Part shown: one piece after another, positions 1 through 12,517 of the stretch
Position numbering within the stretch: the stretch's first letter is position 1
Layout: every line of letters begins with the position of its first letter
NCBI RefSeq assembly: GCF_905220365.1
Contig: NC_061137.1
Coordinates: 11,116,001-11,180,000, forward strand
Reading direction: 5' to 3'
DNA length: 64,000 bases
Source: Vanessa cardui
Lineage: Eukaryota > Arthropoda > Insecta > Lepidoptera > Nymphalidae
Notes under the pieces: generated by a model
Told to the model about the DNA's origin: nothing
What the model saw: the letters and a program-made list of their open reading frames with translations, nothing else
Databases searched by the model: none
Made by a program: the position numbers and the translations under genes

Positions 1-984
1 TCTGAAATATCCTGGGATATAAATTAGTACGAATGAAACTAAAAAGTTTTTTTTAATGTATTGAAATAAGTAAATGTTAGAGTTACTCTATATTTTTATT
101 TATGTACGCAATATAAACATTTTCCATACAAAAATACTTTTTACAATATTTAATTAATAACTTAAGAAAGAATCTACTTAGTGAATAGATAAATATGATT
201 ATATTATATAGATAGATAGATAGAAAAATAATTTTATTTAAGTTTAATTAAATGTTCTCGATGTAACAACAACAATAATATATAGAATAGTAGGTATATG
301 TGTAAATTATTTTTGGATGGTACAATAATAAGACCTAATGTTTTTAATCTTTAGTTAGTTTGGGTATGTACTTATGTACATTACTTAGTGTATGTTCATA
401 ACCACTCATTCTATGATCAAAAATACAAAGAACACCACCAACAATAGAAGATTTGTTGTCGCTTTTCCCCTCTACTTGTTGAGGGTCCTTTTTATTGTTT
501 TCATCATAAATATACAATGAAGCTGTCTGCCATTAGTTACTATTATGTTACTAAAATTAGCTTACGAGTGTTTATAAACAGCAAAATGTACACTGTTCAT
601 TACTGTAATTGTCAACATCGCAATGTCTAAAAGCGGTTCATACGAAGCAATGTAAAGCGAAACGTGATAATCGTCTTGTATACGTTAAAAGTCAAATCCT
701 TCAATGATTTTACTCGTGTGGGTGGAGACATGATCTAGAGATGCATTCATGCAGTTTGCCTACGCGTCTTCATTGAAGCCTTTTACTCGTAAGTTTACAT
801 TTATTAAGACATTCAATAATCAGTCTTCAATCATTGTAATAAGAACGACGTAAGAATCTCAGTTTTAGTGTTTCAAGTTTCATATTTTAGCTTATATTAT
901 TTTATTGATATTACTAATATAAAGTAACTTAATATAAAGTTAGAAATAATGTTTTGATGCAATTATTTGAAAATGAGTAACTAA

Positions 985-1150
985 CATGACTTTGTATTTT
1001 TTAAATGTTAAAAAAGAGTAACTACTGAGTTTCTTGCCGGTTCTTCTCGGCAGAATCTATTTTCCGAACCGGTAGCAGCTTCACTTGTAAAATCACGATT
1101 CAAAAGTGCTTATAAAAGCTTACTTTAATAAAGTTTATTTTAATTTTATT
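985..1150 (+). mobile_element. Non-LTR retrotransposon 3' end (family D)
   Basis: This is the 3' terminal part of a LINE family seen at least six times in the window. The shared block runs from an AAAAAGAGTAACT motif through TTTCTTGCCGGTTCTTCTCG to the GATTCAAAAGTGCTT motif and an AATAAA-like tail. It is directly followed by the head of a tRNA-derived SINE at 1154. The copies at 42470 and 51110 extend further 5' and keep a little coding sequence, which is why I call it a LINE 3' end rather than a MITE. Confidence 0.6.
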
Positions 1151-1153
1151 TGT

Positions 1154-1199
1154 CGAGATGGCCCAGTGGTTAGAACGCGTGCATCTTAACTGACTTAAC
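1154..1199 (+). mobile_element. tRNA-derived SINE, head only (family A)
   Basis: Only the first 46 bases of the SINE family A are present, with the box-A-like GGCCCAGTGGTTAGAACGCG segment. The box B and body seen in full copies (for example 56698-56988) are missing. Confidence 0.6.
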
Positions 1200-1854
1200 A
1201 AGGCGTTTTTATATAGAAAGTTACAAATAGAAGTAATATGTGGGAGGTGGAGTTATTTAGTACATTAAATATAGTATTGTTAAAAAATATAAGTTCAGTC
1301 TCGTGAACAAGACATTCGTAGATAATGTCGAAATATCGAGCTCCACCGAACAAAAATAAAAAACATGGTAAATATTCCAAAATTAATAACTTTAATGTTT
1401 AAAAATATTTATTTTTTCAATCGAATAAATATTATTTATTTTAGCTTATTTATTAAGTTTTGAGGATTATTGTTAGCGAATATTATTATTTACTAGCTTA
1501 TCTTTAAAGAAATTATTGAAATAAAACGGTATACCTATGGTTACCGATCAATATTCTCTGCGTGTGCTTCATTCTTTGAAATAGGAGAAATAATCTTATA
1601 CTTTTTATGACAACATAAATTAAATAATATTATTAAAGGATATACTTCAAAGGTAGCTTGATGAAAGTTAAGTAAGGTTCTGAGCATAGGATCCACGCCA
1701 AAGTAACGGAACGGAAGGGAACGGAACAATTAACTTATTACTCTCCACGTTAGCGATACTCGGCCGAATCTTTTATTTTACAGGTTATTTGGACATTTGA
1801 GTCACCTCCCGTAACGTGGTTATGTTCATGTAATTGTCATAGTCAAATATTATA

Positions 1855-2110
1855 ATCAACTAGCGACCCGCCCCGGCTTCGCACAGGTGCAATAATGATA
1901 CTAAATATACTACAGAATTTGTTTATTTACGACATCACATTGCAAACTTTTAAAATTATAAATGTTTCTTTATACTATATTGTTCATGTATACACAAACC
2001 GTCCCCTCGAATCACACTATCTATTAAAAAAACCGCATCAAAGGGATAGAGAAAGCGACTTTGTTTGATATCTAGTGATGGAACTACTTAACGGCTCACG
2101 GGTGCGATAT
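1855..2110 (+). mobile_element. Helitron-like nonautonomous repeat
   Basis: The repeat starts at CTAGCGACCCGCCCCGGCTTC and shares a long block with 28341-28640 on the same strand and with about 44490-44780 and 56570-56697 in reverse. Blocks of this kind are common in Lepidoptera and have been attributed to Lep1-type Helitrons. That assignment is from memory and the ends are approximate. Confidence 0.45.
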
Positions 2111-3231
2111 GGGGCAGAATTTTTTACTGCCTTTAATCAAATTTTGTATTTGTGATGTTATGTCATATGATGTACAACATATATTAGCTCTTTTGCAAAG
2201 TTATTTTATGGAGGTCGATTAAAGCTCTTTCGAGGGTGGTACCTTGTAATTAATGCCGCATGTATGAAAGCCGCATTTTCGAAAGTCCATTTTTGCTTTA
2301 TTCGCAAATTTCCTTTGAAATTGTCATCGAAGTAGTTTTTGACTCATGTAAACGGCACGCTTAATCTATACATATTAAGAAAAAATAGTCTACATCAGCT
2401 TATCACTTAAAAGTTAGTCTATTTGTCTGACATTATTCTATATTTCAATATTTTTCAGGACTTTTCTAAATTTGTTATTTAGTTATTATTGCTATTTCAG
2501 TATTTAATTATTATACCTTAATATAAATTAAAAGGGGTGAAACCTTTGATGAAGACCTTTTACGAAAATAATACAAATCAAATTCATGAAATAAGCGACT
2601 TAAACCAGAACCGAGTTAACTAACCGTATTTAAGGGAAAGAGGCCTAGTAGGGAGTATTAACGAACAATATACTAGTGCTGATAAGTATTTTTTCACGAA
2701 TTGGAAACCTTAGATAGGTAATCGAGCCCCTGGGGAGGGTAGTGCTGTTTTTTTTATGGTAAAAGGTGTTAAACGTATAGAAGGAAAACGTGAACGTATG
2801 TTCACCTGATGGAAGGCTATTACCACCGCTCATGGACATTTGCAACACTAGGGGGCTTGCAGATGCGTTGCCGGCCTCTGCTGACGGTAGCAGCTCATGG
2901 CGACGGTGTCATTCTATGTAATAGCCAGCATCCATTTATAAATTCTCGTAACACCGGATAGAAAAAAATAGCGTTTCTGTTCATTATTTGTATATTAATA
3001 TTAATATTTCATTCATACGATGATATTTGAATTTTAAATGTTAAAGATAATGAATATTTAATATGGACGAATTCCTCGTACTTAATTCACTTATAAGATA
3101 GTAAATGTATGGTAAAAATTAATGTGTTTTTTTCTCTTTCTTTATAAATTAAATTCGCAATTAAATATATTAATATTGGTGTACCAATGGTAGCGGTAGT
3201 AGTCTGCTTTGATAGGATTTAGGATGTAGGA

Positions 3232-3335
3232 TGGAAGATGATGAGTAAGTCACATCAAATCAGATTATCAGCTCGTTTTTGTCCACAGCTGGACATAAGT
3301 TTCTCTAAGTGCACGCCACTGTGGTATATACGTGT
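3232..3335 (-). mobile_element. RTE-type LINE 3' terminus, antisense
   Basis: The reverse complement reads through the GTGGCGTGCACTT and TATGTCCAGC blocks found at 40805-40918, ending in a GATGA-type tail. It is a short 3' end of the same non-LTR family. Confidence 0.5.
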
Positions 3336-3916
3336 TTGGATGAGTAAGTGACGTTGAAATATATTTTAGTTTGGTTTACTTACCAGCTAGGTACACCTCT
3401 ATGTGCTGGTTTTAAATTTTTGAATTAACGTAACTATTTAAATAACCTAAATGTCTAGAAACATAAACGAGATAAATGTTTGTTTACTCATATTTTATAA
3501 GTTGACAACGAACACCGATGTACAAAAAAATCTAATAAGGTTTTTTTTACATAGTTCTCAATACAATAAGTACAATACAATACAATACAAATACATACAA
3601 GTAGAACAAAATAAAGAATACATATTTAATTTGATTTTTTTCTAATGTGTATCTACGCTAGTCGAACGAAATATATTTACTTCACTTATTAAAAACAAAT
3701 GAATAGATTAAAAAATGTACACAAAATGTCAATTGTCAGCAGTCCGTCAACAACCTGTCATTGTCGGTCTTCAAATATCGTAACGTCAGTTATAACATAT
3801 GTTTAATCTCAACGTTAGCAATTTTCTGGGTTTTCATATTTCTAAACAGTTTTCTTTGCACACAAGTCTAAAATCTTGAAATACCTTCTAAGTTAATTTA
3901 ATAAAAGGAAGCCACT

Positions 3917-6607
3917 ATGCCCGAAGAATCGAAAAAAACTTCGTAAGCATTCAGCAAAACAAGATTTCTCGTGCGTTGTTTCATTAATAATAAGTACTAA
4001 AATGAATTGCAGACAAAAAGGCAAAAGTGATCCTAAAGAGCAGCGACGAAAACGACAGGGCCGGCATAATGCTGCTCCGGCTGAGAAGAAAGTAGAAAAA
4101 GCACCAGAGCCACCAAAGGGTAAATACTATTTTAAAATATATTTGTCAACACATTTAAATTTACATCGATACAACCTACAAAATAAATTTAATCAGAAGA
4201 AACCGAATAAAAATATTTAATATCTTTAATTTAAATTGTGCCTATAAAATTTTGCATCAGATTTAAAATTTAATTAAGCAGATATAGGCATGACACAGAC
4301 TATGGTATTTAACATATACATTGAGAGATATTAATAAGAGTTTTGTTTTTTAATTCAAAAGATAATTATTCGAACACAATAACTACACCAAACAAAATAA
4401 TGTATGACTATAATTAATTAATCATATATCATTCCACATTGGCTTTTGCTGTGGTTTATAGTCATTAAAACAATTTGAACCTGCTTGTCAAAAACAGAAT
4501 ATCTATATTTCCACAATGCAAATTTCACAAGGTGTACTTAAGTTTTGTTCACATAATATAAAAATAAAAAACAAAATCATTCAGCATTATGTAATTCCTT
4601 CTTCATACTAAAACAACTGAACAAACTGTAATACTTCAACATTGTGGATTTTGTTCTTGCTCAATTTAATAATAATTATATTATTATTTATTTAAGTAAC
4701 TTTAAATCTTAGAATTTTACAAAGTGTGAAAAATTATTATAATGCAATTATAAATTAAAATGAAGTAAAATCTTCTCTACAGCTGTAGAGCCCGAAAAAC
4801 CAGCATATGTACCTCCTGGACCCGAATTTTACCAGAGCCTAAAAAGGGAAACAGATGAAATATTAAAAATTACTGAAGAAGCGAACTCGAAATATAAGAA
4901 GAAAGAAATTCAAAGCAATTGGGCTAAGTATGAAATGCCCATTGAGTCCTATGAAGAAATTGAAGAACAAGAAAATCTAGGGGCTGACTATGAGGTATTC
5001 AAAATCATTTATAGATTGATTGATAATTATTGATATGCAAATCTCTACCAGACTTTATCATTTTTTATAATTTAATTCCCTATTCCTGTCTAATGATTTG
5101 ATTGAACCCACTACATTAATTATTTGCATGGGTTATTATTATTGTTGAAAATTAATATATAATGTATTCAAATATATGTTTATTAGCACTTTCGATTCAT
5201 TTTGTAAGAGTAATTAATGAAAAGCTATTGCTGGTTCAGAATGTACTGTATAGTTTCTACCAAGAAGAAAAAGCAAAAATCAATAATCAATAGTTTAATG
5301 TTCAAATTAAATTACTATTTAATTACTTTTCAGACTCTCATTCAAGCTTCTTTCTCAGTAGGAGGACATTTCCAATTTAAGCATGAAAAATCTTGGGATA
5401 TCACAACAGGGCCCACACCATATGACAAGTATTTTGATGTTAATATGGAAAATCTTAATGTAGCTCTCTTAACAATACCATTCTATGAAAGAAATGACTT
5501 TGATATAAGTTTATTTAGTGAGAGTGATATCCAAAGCATGGATCACAGAGCCACAAAATTCAAACAAAAGTACTATAATGACAAGAAGTACACAACACCA
5601 GATCTAGAGGCTCAAGAAAGAATATTAAATAGTTTAACAAGATCTGATAATAACAATGAAACTAGTAATAGCCATGAAAGTAATACAAAGTTAGATGATG
5701 TTATTGATAATCAAAAAGATATTATAAATGCTAAACAAGAACATTATGAACCTGTAAATATTTTCTCTAACAAAAATATGACTGATATTAGAAATAAAGA
5801 ATCAAAAGAAGATTCTGTAGAAGAAAATATACCTACTAATTCAGAGGATGTTATAAATAATGTAAGCAAAATAACTATACATGAGGAAAATAATACCATG
5901 ACACCTCTAGAGACTAAAACAGTTGCTGAAAAAGATAATAAAAGTATAGAAAATGAAAAAGATGCTAGTGACTTTGTTATAGAAGAGGATGTTGTTATTG
6001 ATAAAGAAAAAATTACTAAAATTAAACCAGAAACTACATTAAGTCAAGAAAACTTAATACCAAAGACAATAGAACTACCAAAAGGTAAAACTTTTAAAAA
6101 CAATAAACTTATTGACTATTTTTTCTCAATTGCTATATTACTGACTAAAAATTGAGTGTGCAGGATACCATATTTACCAAAAATCGTATCTCTAAAAAGT
6201 GATTAAAATGTTGCCTTAGACATTTTATCTTAAAAAGAACATTTAGTGATAATATCTCCCCCCACATGGGAGACATTATTGGCTGAATGACATCCAATAT
6301 AAAGTTCCTTATCCTCACAATGTTTTCTTTCACTGACAGACCTTAATGGTGTAAATAATTATAAACACAAATAAAGAGCGCGAATACCTACGCTCGCTGG
6401 CTTTGAATTCTTGTTACTCACGTAGCCACGCTATAAAATCTAATTATTTTTATTTTTGCAGCTCCAAAAGATTATTCAATCAATCTTCCTAAGCCTTCCG
6501 AACCACCTAAGAATCCGATCAATCTTCCTAAGGAACCACCTAAGAATCCAATTATTGAATCTCCCGAAGATCTCGAAAAATGGCTTGACGATTTCTTGGA
6601 CGGTTAA
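3917..6607 (+). CDS. Aven-like cell death regulator (5 exons)
   Basis: Aven inhibits caspase activation (via Apaf-1/Bcl-xL) and activates ATM in vertebrates. The model joins exons 3917-3942, 4013-4119, 4783-4994, 5334-6084 and 6462-6607. All junctions are GT/AG and the phases match, giving 413 residues. The N-terminus is short, basic and Lys/Arg-rich but lacks the RGG box of mammalian Aven. The family core follows: SNWAKYEMP with an acidic stretch, then ASFSVGGHFQFKHEKSWD at the start of exon 4. A long acidic Asn/Glu-rich region fills the rest of exon 4. The end EDLEKWLDDFLDG corresponds to the conserved C-terminal motif of Aven. Exon 5 also holds a small tandem repeat (INLPK/PPKNPI). Start choice: the ATG at 3917 splices in phase, whereas the ATG at 5217 lies in the intron before exon 4. 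The assignment rests on the two conserved motifs; the middle is divergent. Confidence 0.8.
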
Positions 6608-9014
6608 AATATTCAGTGGCCGGTTGTGGATCACCCTTCATGATTGGATAATCTATGATATTCATTGAGGATTCGCGAAATAATCGCGTTTTGAATGACG
6701 GCAAAGTGTGGACTTGTGTTGCCTTATATGTAAACATATATTAAACAAAAACTATCTGTAGTACGATGTAGGCCTGTAAATAAATCGCATGGAATATATA
6801 GTTTTGTTCATTAAATCATTTCAAACAGTGTAATATTTCTAGATATTTAATGTTAGATTCTTAGCCTTTTTGAGGGTCACAGCGTCGCTTAGCACGTTTA
6901 ACCATACACCGGCTTTATGATAAAGATTACGAGGCAGTGTGCTCGATTATTATTATACGTCTAATATTATTTGTTATCATTAATACCTAATATAGTTGTA
7001 ATATAAATAAAACACGATGCATATTAATAACTATTTATTTGAAAGCATATACTAGTTTTTTATTTTATATCACATTGATTTAATACATATATTTTAGTCA
7101 TAAAGATAAGGAAACTTCACCGGGAAAATATTTTCATATATATCCTCAAGTCAAGTCAACCTGCGAAACCCTGACTTTGTTTTGACTGATCCTTCTATTA
7201 CCCGGCAAAATATTGCCGCCCCGGATTGAGGAAAGTGGGGTAAAATTGAGACCCTACCCTAGTTTTAAGTGGGATCGATATTTAATGATTTTTGTTAGTA
7301 AATCGTCATCAACTTAGAAGGCAAATAATACAAAGTAGAGCAATCAAAGGATATTCGAAATATTTATGTAAATAACCAAAACATAAAATTAAAAAAATCT
7401 CAGCATACGGACGAATATGGTTGACTACGAACTAGAGATCCGATGATTTACGTTACAATTTATACTAAATTGTAACGTAAGTTACATTTAAAACGTTTTG
7501 TTTGACAAATTTTGTGTTATTGAATATCATCCCGCAGAAACAAACGTGGACTAAACAAGATGTAGCTCAAAACTAAATATTTGTTAGTCTTAAGAAACTT
7601 ATTTTCTCCGATTATATTATGTAACGTAAGCAAGCCTTACAGTAAAACGCGACAACGATTATCAGATTTGTGAACACTTGTGAAAAATAATAACGCGTAA
7701 TAAAGAATTTTATTAAGTAGAAATCTCTCTTCTTATCAGATAGGTTATATTTTACATATACTAATATAAATAGTGTAGGGATGTTTTTAATGTAGTTAAG
7801 TTTATGGTATGAAAAAACATGAATAATTTTAATATTACAAATAAATGATTAGAGGAAAAAAACAATCCATCGCACAGTTGACTTTTATTATTAACTTACA
7901 ATATTGATTACAATATCCAGTAGGTATCATTTTTTTTAAACGTGGAACAACACCCAAAACAATATTTACAGGAAGTTGTTATCACTTTTCATAATATTAA
8001 TGTTTGTTATGGTCAATTCCACGACGACGCAATCGACGAGTAATTCTAAAAGCGTCGAAATCACAGTGTAGGTATGTACAATTTTCTTGTTCCTTGTCTG
8101 AATATTATTCTTTCCTGTCCAATGTTCCTGATGACTAGTTTTCTGGCGATAACGTTGTAGGACACAGTTCTTTCGTTGCCTTAATATTAATCACTTCACA
8201 ACAATTTTTGTACATTTTAACCATCACTTTAACATAGAATATACAAAACTGTTCACACTCGATTGCAATACATCAATAATTACTGCAAAACAAAACAACT
8301 CAGGTTGTATCAAGTTGTATGTTATCCCAACTGTAAATTAAAACAAAAAAAAAAAAACTAATAGAAAACTGATAGAAATATTGAACTACTTTAGTGACTT
8401 AAAAATTGAAATACTTACACTGCACACCTCTCCCACCCACAGTTATAGGTAAATTTAAAAAAAAATCATAAAATAATTTAAAAAAACACTAGAAAATACT
8501 AACATAAAACCAAGACAGATTAAGACTTTTGACAAACTAAAATAGATTTATTTATTTCAGATGGAAATAGCCCATCTTCAAAATATAATGTGTTTTTTGC
8601 TCAGGACAAACGAACAAATATTTTATATTGCACACATTTTACCCTATATACAGAAATCGACAAATATTTTTAACAAGTAACAATTACACTCAATCCTGAA
8701 TTTTATTAAATCCATGAAAAAAATGTCTGTCTCTTTTCAGATCAATGTTTAACACAAAAACTATTTCCAAATAGAATGAAAATAATTTATTAAGATAATA
8801 TACAAAGAAATTCATATTAGGATTACATCATATTGTGACGAACGACATAGAATTAATGATAAATTATAATACAAAGTAATAATATTCAGCACAAACAAAA
8901 ATCTCGTTGTTTTGATAGCTAAAATTCAAGGACAAAATCCTCAAACTTTTAGTATGATTTTATTCTGTAATAGGCTACAAAGCTTACAATCGAGACTTCG
9001 TTTCCACTTTAACA
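6608..9014. other. Intergenic, tail-to-tail gap
   Basis: No gene is visible between the Aven stop and the RS-protein stop. There are possible Aven poly(A) signals (AATAAA near 6777 and 7005). A perfect hairpin lies at 7448-7480. On the minus strand an AATAAA at 8786-8791 could serve the RS-protein gene. The rest is AT-rich sequence in which I see nothing coding. Confidence 0.55.
7448..7480. repeat. Perfect 14-bp inverted repeat, 5-nt loop
   Basis: The arm TTACGTTACAATTT is followed by a 5-base loop and its exact reverse complement. The motif GTAACGTAAG from the right arm occurs again near 7621. It could be the terminus of a small DNA element, but no matching outer end or target duplication was found. 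Confidence 0.7.
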
Positions 9015-11613
9015 TTAATAGCGATAGTTGTAATGATTGCGATATTGTTTGTCACTCCCTCTGTCGTCGTAGTCGAAACCTTGCGTATGACGGTACTGGG
9101 ACGATGAGTGTGCTGGTTCTGTCTGCTTCAAGGTCTTGGCTCGTGCTGCAAGCTGAGAAACAAGTTGCGCCGGAGTCATGTGAGCTATCGAAATATTCGG
9201 ACCTTCAGCTATACCACCAGTTGGGTTGAAAATGGACTTAGAATTAACCAAATGTTGTTCTTCAACCTGGGTATGAACTGTGGATATAAATTGTTCACGA
9301 TCGATGGATGTTTCCGCATTTCTAAACTTTGTACTTTCACGAATCTCACACACATCACAGAAAGGCCTTGTAGTTTGCACCGCTGCATCCTTCGTATCCT
9401 TCTGCATCTTCTTCGTTCTTCCAACAACATCCTCGATGTCGAGCGTAGCTATGATAGAATCTACGATGAGCTTGTTCTGCCGAGCGACTGCTGATGAATC
9501 ATGTTTGGTGAAGTGAAAATCCATATTTTCTTGACGCTTGAGTGGTGAACAAAACCTTGGAGCAATTTGTTTTTGTTCAGGGCCAATAATACTGTTATTT
9601 ATTAACAGTTGATTTGGCACCATAATGTTGCCAAGCCTAGACATGGCTTTGTGGCAGCGGTTCAACACTGGAAACACAGAAGTTTCGAAAATGTTTACAT
9701 CGTAACACTTAGAATAATACAAATGACTGTTGCAGATTCTGGTATTTAAAACATAAGACTTTCACATTATCGCCATAATAAGGAAAGTCAAGTTTAGCAA
9801 ATACCTAAATAAAACTGCGTATGAGTACCTATAAAATAGAATACAGTAAATTGTTCGAAAATTAAGTTACATATTCATATTATTTAAAATTTTTTAAAAT
9901 TTCTTTGATTAAAGACTGTTTTTTAAGGATTAATATATTTGATTCGAAAATGGACGATTTTCTGATTAATACTAAATTAGCATGTAAACATTTGTGAATT
10001 AATACCCACCAGCTACTCTTGCATGGGTATCCATAGATTGGCATAAACCTGTAATGATAAAAAATAAAATAAAATTACTGAACATAAATGGCTACTGTAA
10101 AATTTTTTAAAAGTAAATGAAATGTAAATTAACAATAAGAAATTTAGACTTACAGTTTTAACTGTAACTTATTTTAATAATTAGTACTACAGTATTATTT
10201 ATACCTTTATTAGGAGCCAATTTCAAATAGTCTTCATGTGATAATTTGCCATCTGCAACCAGCTGTAAGGTTAAAGTTTATGTAAATTTGAATAATTAAT
10301 ACATAATTTGTACAGATAAGAAGAAATATAATTACTTTTGCTAAGGCATCAATTTGTTTACTCTGCATCGTTTCTGGTATGTTTTGAATTGCAGATTGAT
10401 TAGTCACAGCCGGTAAAGCATTGTGCTGTGAAGGAATGCTTACAGATGGTGGAATGGGGTTAAAAAGTGATGGGTCTGAGGGTGTCGAGGAAATTATAGG
10501 GGCTGGTACAGGTTGAGGAACTGGCATAACAACTGGAGGAGTTGGTTGAGTTCCATATTCATATGGAATTCCATAACCACTGTACCCTTGAACCTGTGTA
10601 TAGGAATAATTAGGGGCATCTCCGTACTTAACAGGGACGGGATTAGAGTACTGTGGTTCTGGTTCAACCTGGTAGGGCATTTCAGTTTTAACAGAGGAAT
10701 ACTCAGGTGGTGGAAGATAGTCATTGGGGTAAAGGAAATCATCTCTCCCTGATTTATTGTTCGATGACCGAGATCGATGATGTTCTTCTCTCTCATGTCT
10801 GCGATCAGGTGAACGTGATCGTGACTGATGACGAAAACGCTTGTACGGTGATCTTGATCGACGATCTCGACGATATTCTGGACTTCCTCTTCGAGGACTA
10901 TATCTATGATATTTACGAATGTGTTTATATGGACTATGATAACGTATGTTGGGCCTCATCATTCTATGCGGGCTATGATGAGGTCGTCGAGGGCTCCCAT
11001 GCATACGCCTATATCTTGGAGGCGACTCACGCCGTCTCATGGGAGAATCACCACTATAACGAGCGTGTTTTACGCGATGTTCTTTAACTGGTGAAATGGC
11101 ATCACTTTTGTTAACAGATAAACGTTTTCGTGCTTGAACAGTTTTGTGATCTTCAAAATAGTCTTCAAGTTCAGTTCCAGGTGGACATAAGTCACTACCA
11201 GACTCTAAATGCTTAGCTAAGTACTCCTTTACTTTTACTTCTTTATCTCTCCTAATGGCTTCATTTGTCTTGTTTGGGTCACGTCGACTGCCAGGCTTAA
11301 TGTAGTCATCCAAGTGATCACTACTAAGTCTATGTCGACTACTTTGTTGGTTATGAGAGGGAGACTTATTTCGCCTCCACTTTGACCTGTCTTTTCTGGT
11401 GTCGTCCTCTTGTCTAACTATTAATTCCCTCAAATCCCGAACGTTATCAACTGCTTCGTTTATATTTCGCGCCCGTGAACCGTGAGCTTTTTTCTCTTCA
11501 TCGTCCCAACTATCGATCACACTAAGACCTTCCATAAACTCTTCCTTATTGAAATCGTCGAAGAAATCACTCGGAATATCTTCACCATCAGAAGAACCTC
11601 TTGGATTTTCCAT
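9015..11613 (-). CDS. RS-rich nuclear protein, unnamed (4 exons)
   Basis: I do not recognise the family. The model joins 10336-11613, 10205-10262, 10010-10048 and 9015-9667 on the minus strand. Phases match throughout, giving 675 residues. The N-terminus is acidic (DIPSDFFDDFNKEEF). Residues about 172-289 are rich in Arg, Ser, His and Pro with many RS, SP and RR pairs, as in SR-related splicing and mRNA-processing proteins. A Pro/Tyr-rich low-complexity stretch follows to about 410. The small exons add a short helical-looking segment (LVADGKLSHEDYLKLAP). The C-terminal exon carries a CDVC pair and a conserved-looking MTPAQLVSQLAARAK motif, then ends in a Tyr/Arg-rich tail. Inference: a nuclear RNA-processing factor. 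It lies head-to-head with the MDC1 gene, about 0.9 kb apart. Confidence 0.75.
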
Positions 11614-12517
11614 TTTATACTATATTAATTTATAAAACTGTAGGGCTATTTTAATCTTTATTATTTCATACAAACCGAAGTACGCGAACAAAATGCTACT
11701 AAAAAGAGTAGAATATAAATAATAGTATAAAATCTTAATAATAGTAAAACTTGCAACATGCATACGACCACTATAAATTTGCTATTTGAGGTAAAAATTA
11801 CATCAAATTAGTATGAGAAAAAAAATAGATGATACATTTACATAACCCTTAAACTATGGAAACGAACGAAATTTGTTTCCGTTTTTGCAAAGGTTTACAA
11901 TTTGAAAACCTCTAAAGCGATCAGTCAATCACAATTCACAAATAGTCAAACCTAAACCACAGAGCTTTAACATTTGATTTATCTCCTATTTGTTATTCCA
12001 TAGAGTTGAATTAAAATCCTACTTTTCATGTACGCATAAAGTTTAACATAAATTAAAATGTCGCTCTCACGCAGCTGTGCTTTTTGATTGATTTTATTTC
12101 AATTTTATTTAATGATATTGTATGTAGTTTTGATTTTATGGATTTACGTCTTAATGTTATGTACCACAATGTATGAAATATGCTTGTATACTTATATAGA
12201 AATAAGCTATAGGTTTGAAGAGAGTAATATGAAAAACGCACTTTTTGCGGTTTCCTAATATATACTTAGTAATTTATTTCGTTTTATCCTAACAGCTATC
12301 AATTATTAAAGCATTATTTGTGACCAAAAAAAAATACTACTCTTGTGTACTCTGTGCAAATAAGTGTATATAGTCTATAGTCTTTGCTCTTTATTCTATG
12401 CTATCACTAATCACATTGACTTGTCAATTGTGTTTGTTGTTTTTATTGCGGTCCGATTTTTGGCGCAAAAATATTTTGTATAACAGCTCTGCTAATGGAT
12501 AAAAACATTGGTCGGCA
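11614..12517. promoter_or_regulatory. Shared 5' region of divergent gene pair
   Basis: This stretch of about 0.9 kb separates the start codons of the RS protein (minus) and MDC1 (plus), so it must hold both promoters. I see no clear TATA box or repeat. An upstream ATG at 12495 opens a 10-codon frame that ends at 12527 and overlaps the MDC1 start in another frame. Confidence 0.5.

Larger units (their letters stand above)
1..3916. other. Left flank, no gene seen, repeat fragments
   Basis: I see no supported coding exon here. The stretch is AT-rich and holds a non-LTR 3'-end fragment (about 985-1150), the head of a tRNA-derived SINE (1154-1199), a Helitron-like repeat (about 1855-2110), a common lepidopteran repeat fragment (about 2795-2880) and an antisense RTE-type LINE 3' end (about 3232-3335). 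A short GATA microsatellite lies at 211-225. The last few hundred bases presumably contain the promoter and 5' UTR of the Aven gene, but I see no diagnostic core promoter element. Confidence 0.6.

Noticed and set aside
5217..5333. ATG-initiated extension before Aven exon 4
   Set aside because: It lies upstream of a good acceptor at 5333/5334, and exons 1-3 splice in phase to that point.
10494..11094. Open frames overlapping the RS-protein exon in other frames
   Set aside because: Low-complexity RS coding produces long shadow frames; the minus-strand frame has spliced continuity and they do not.
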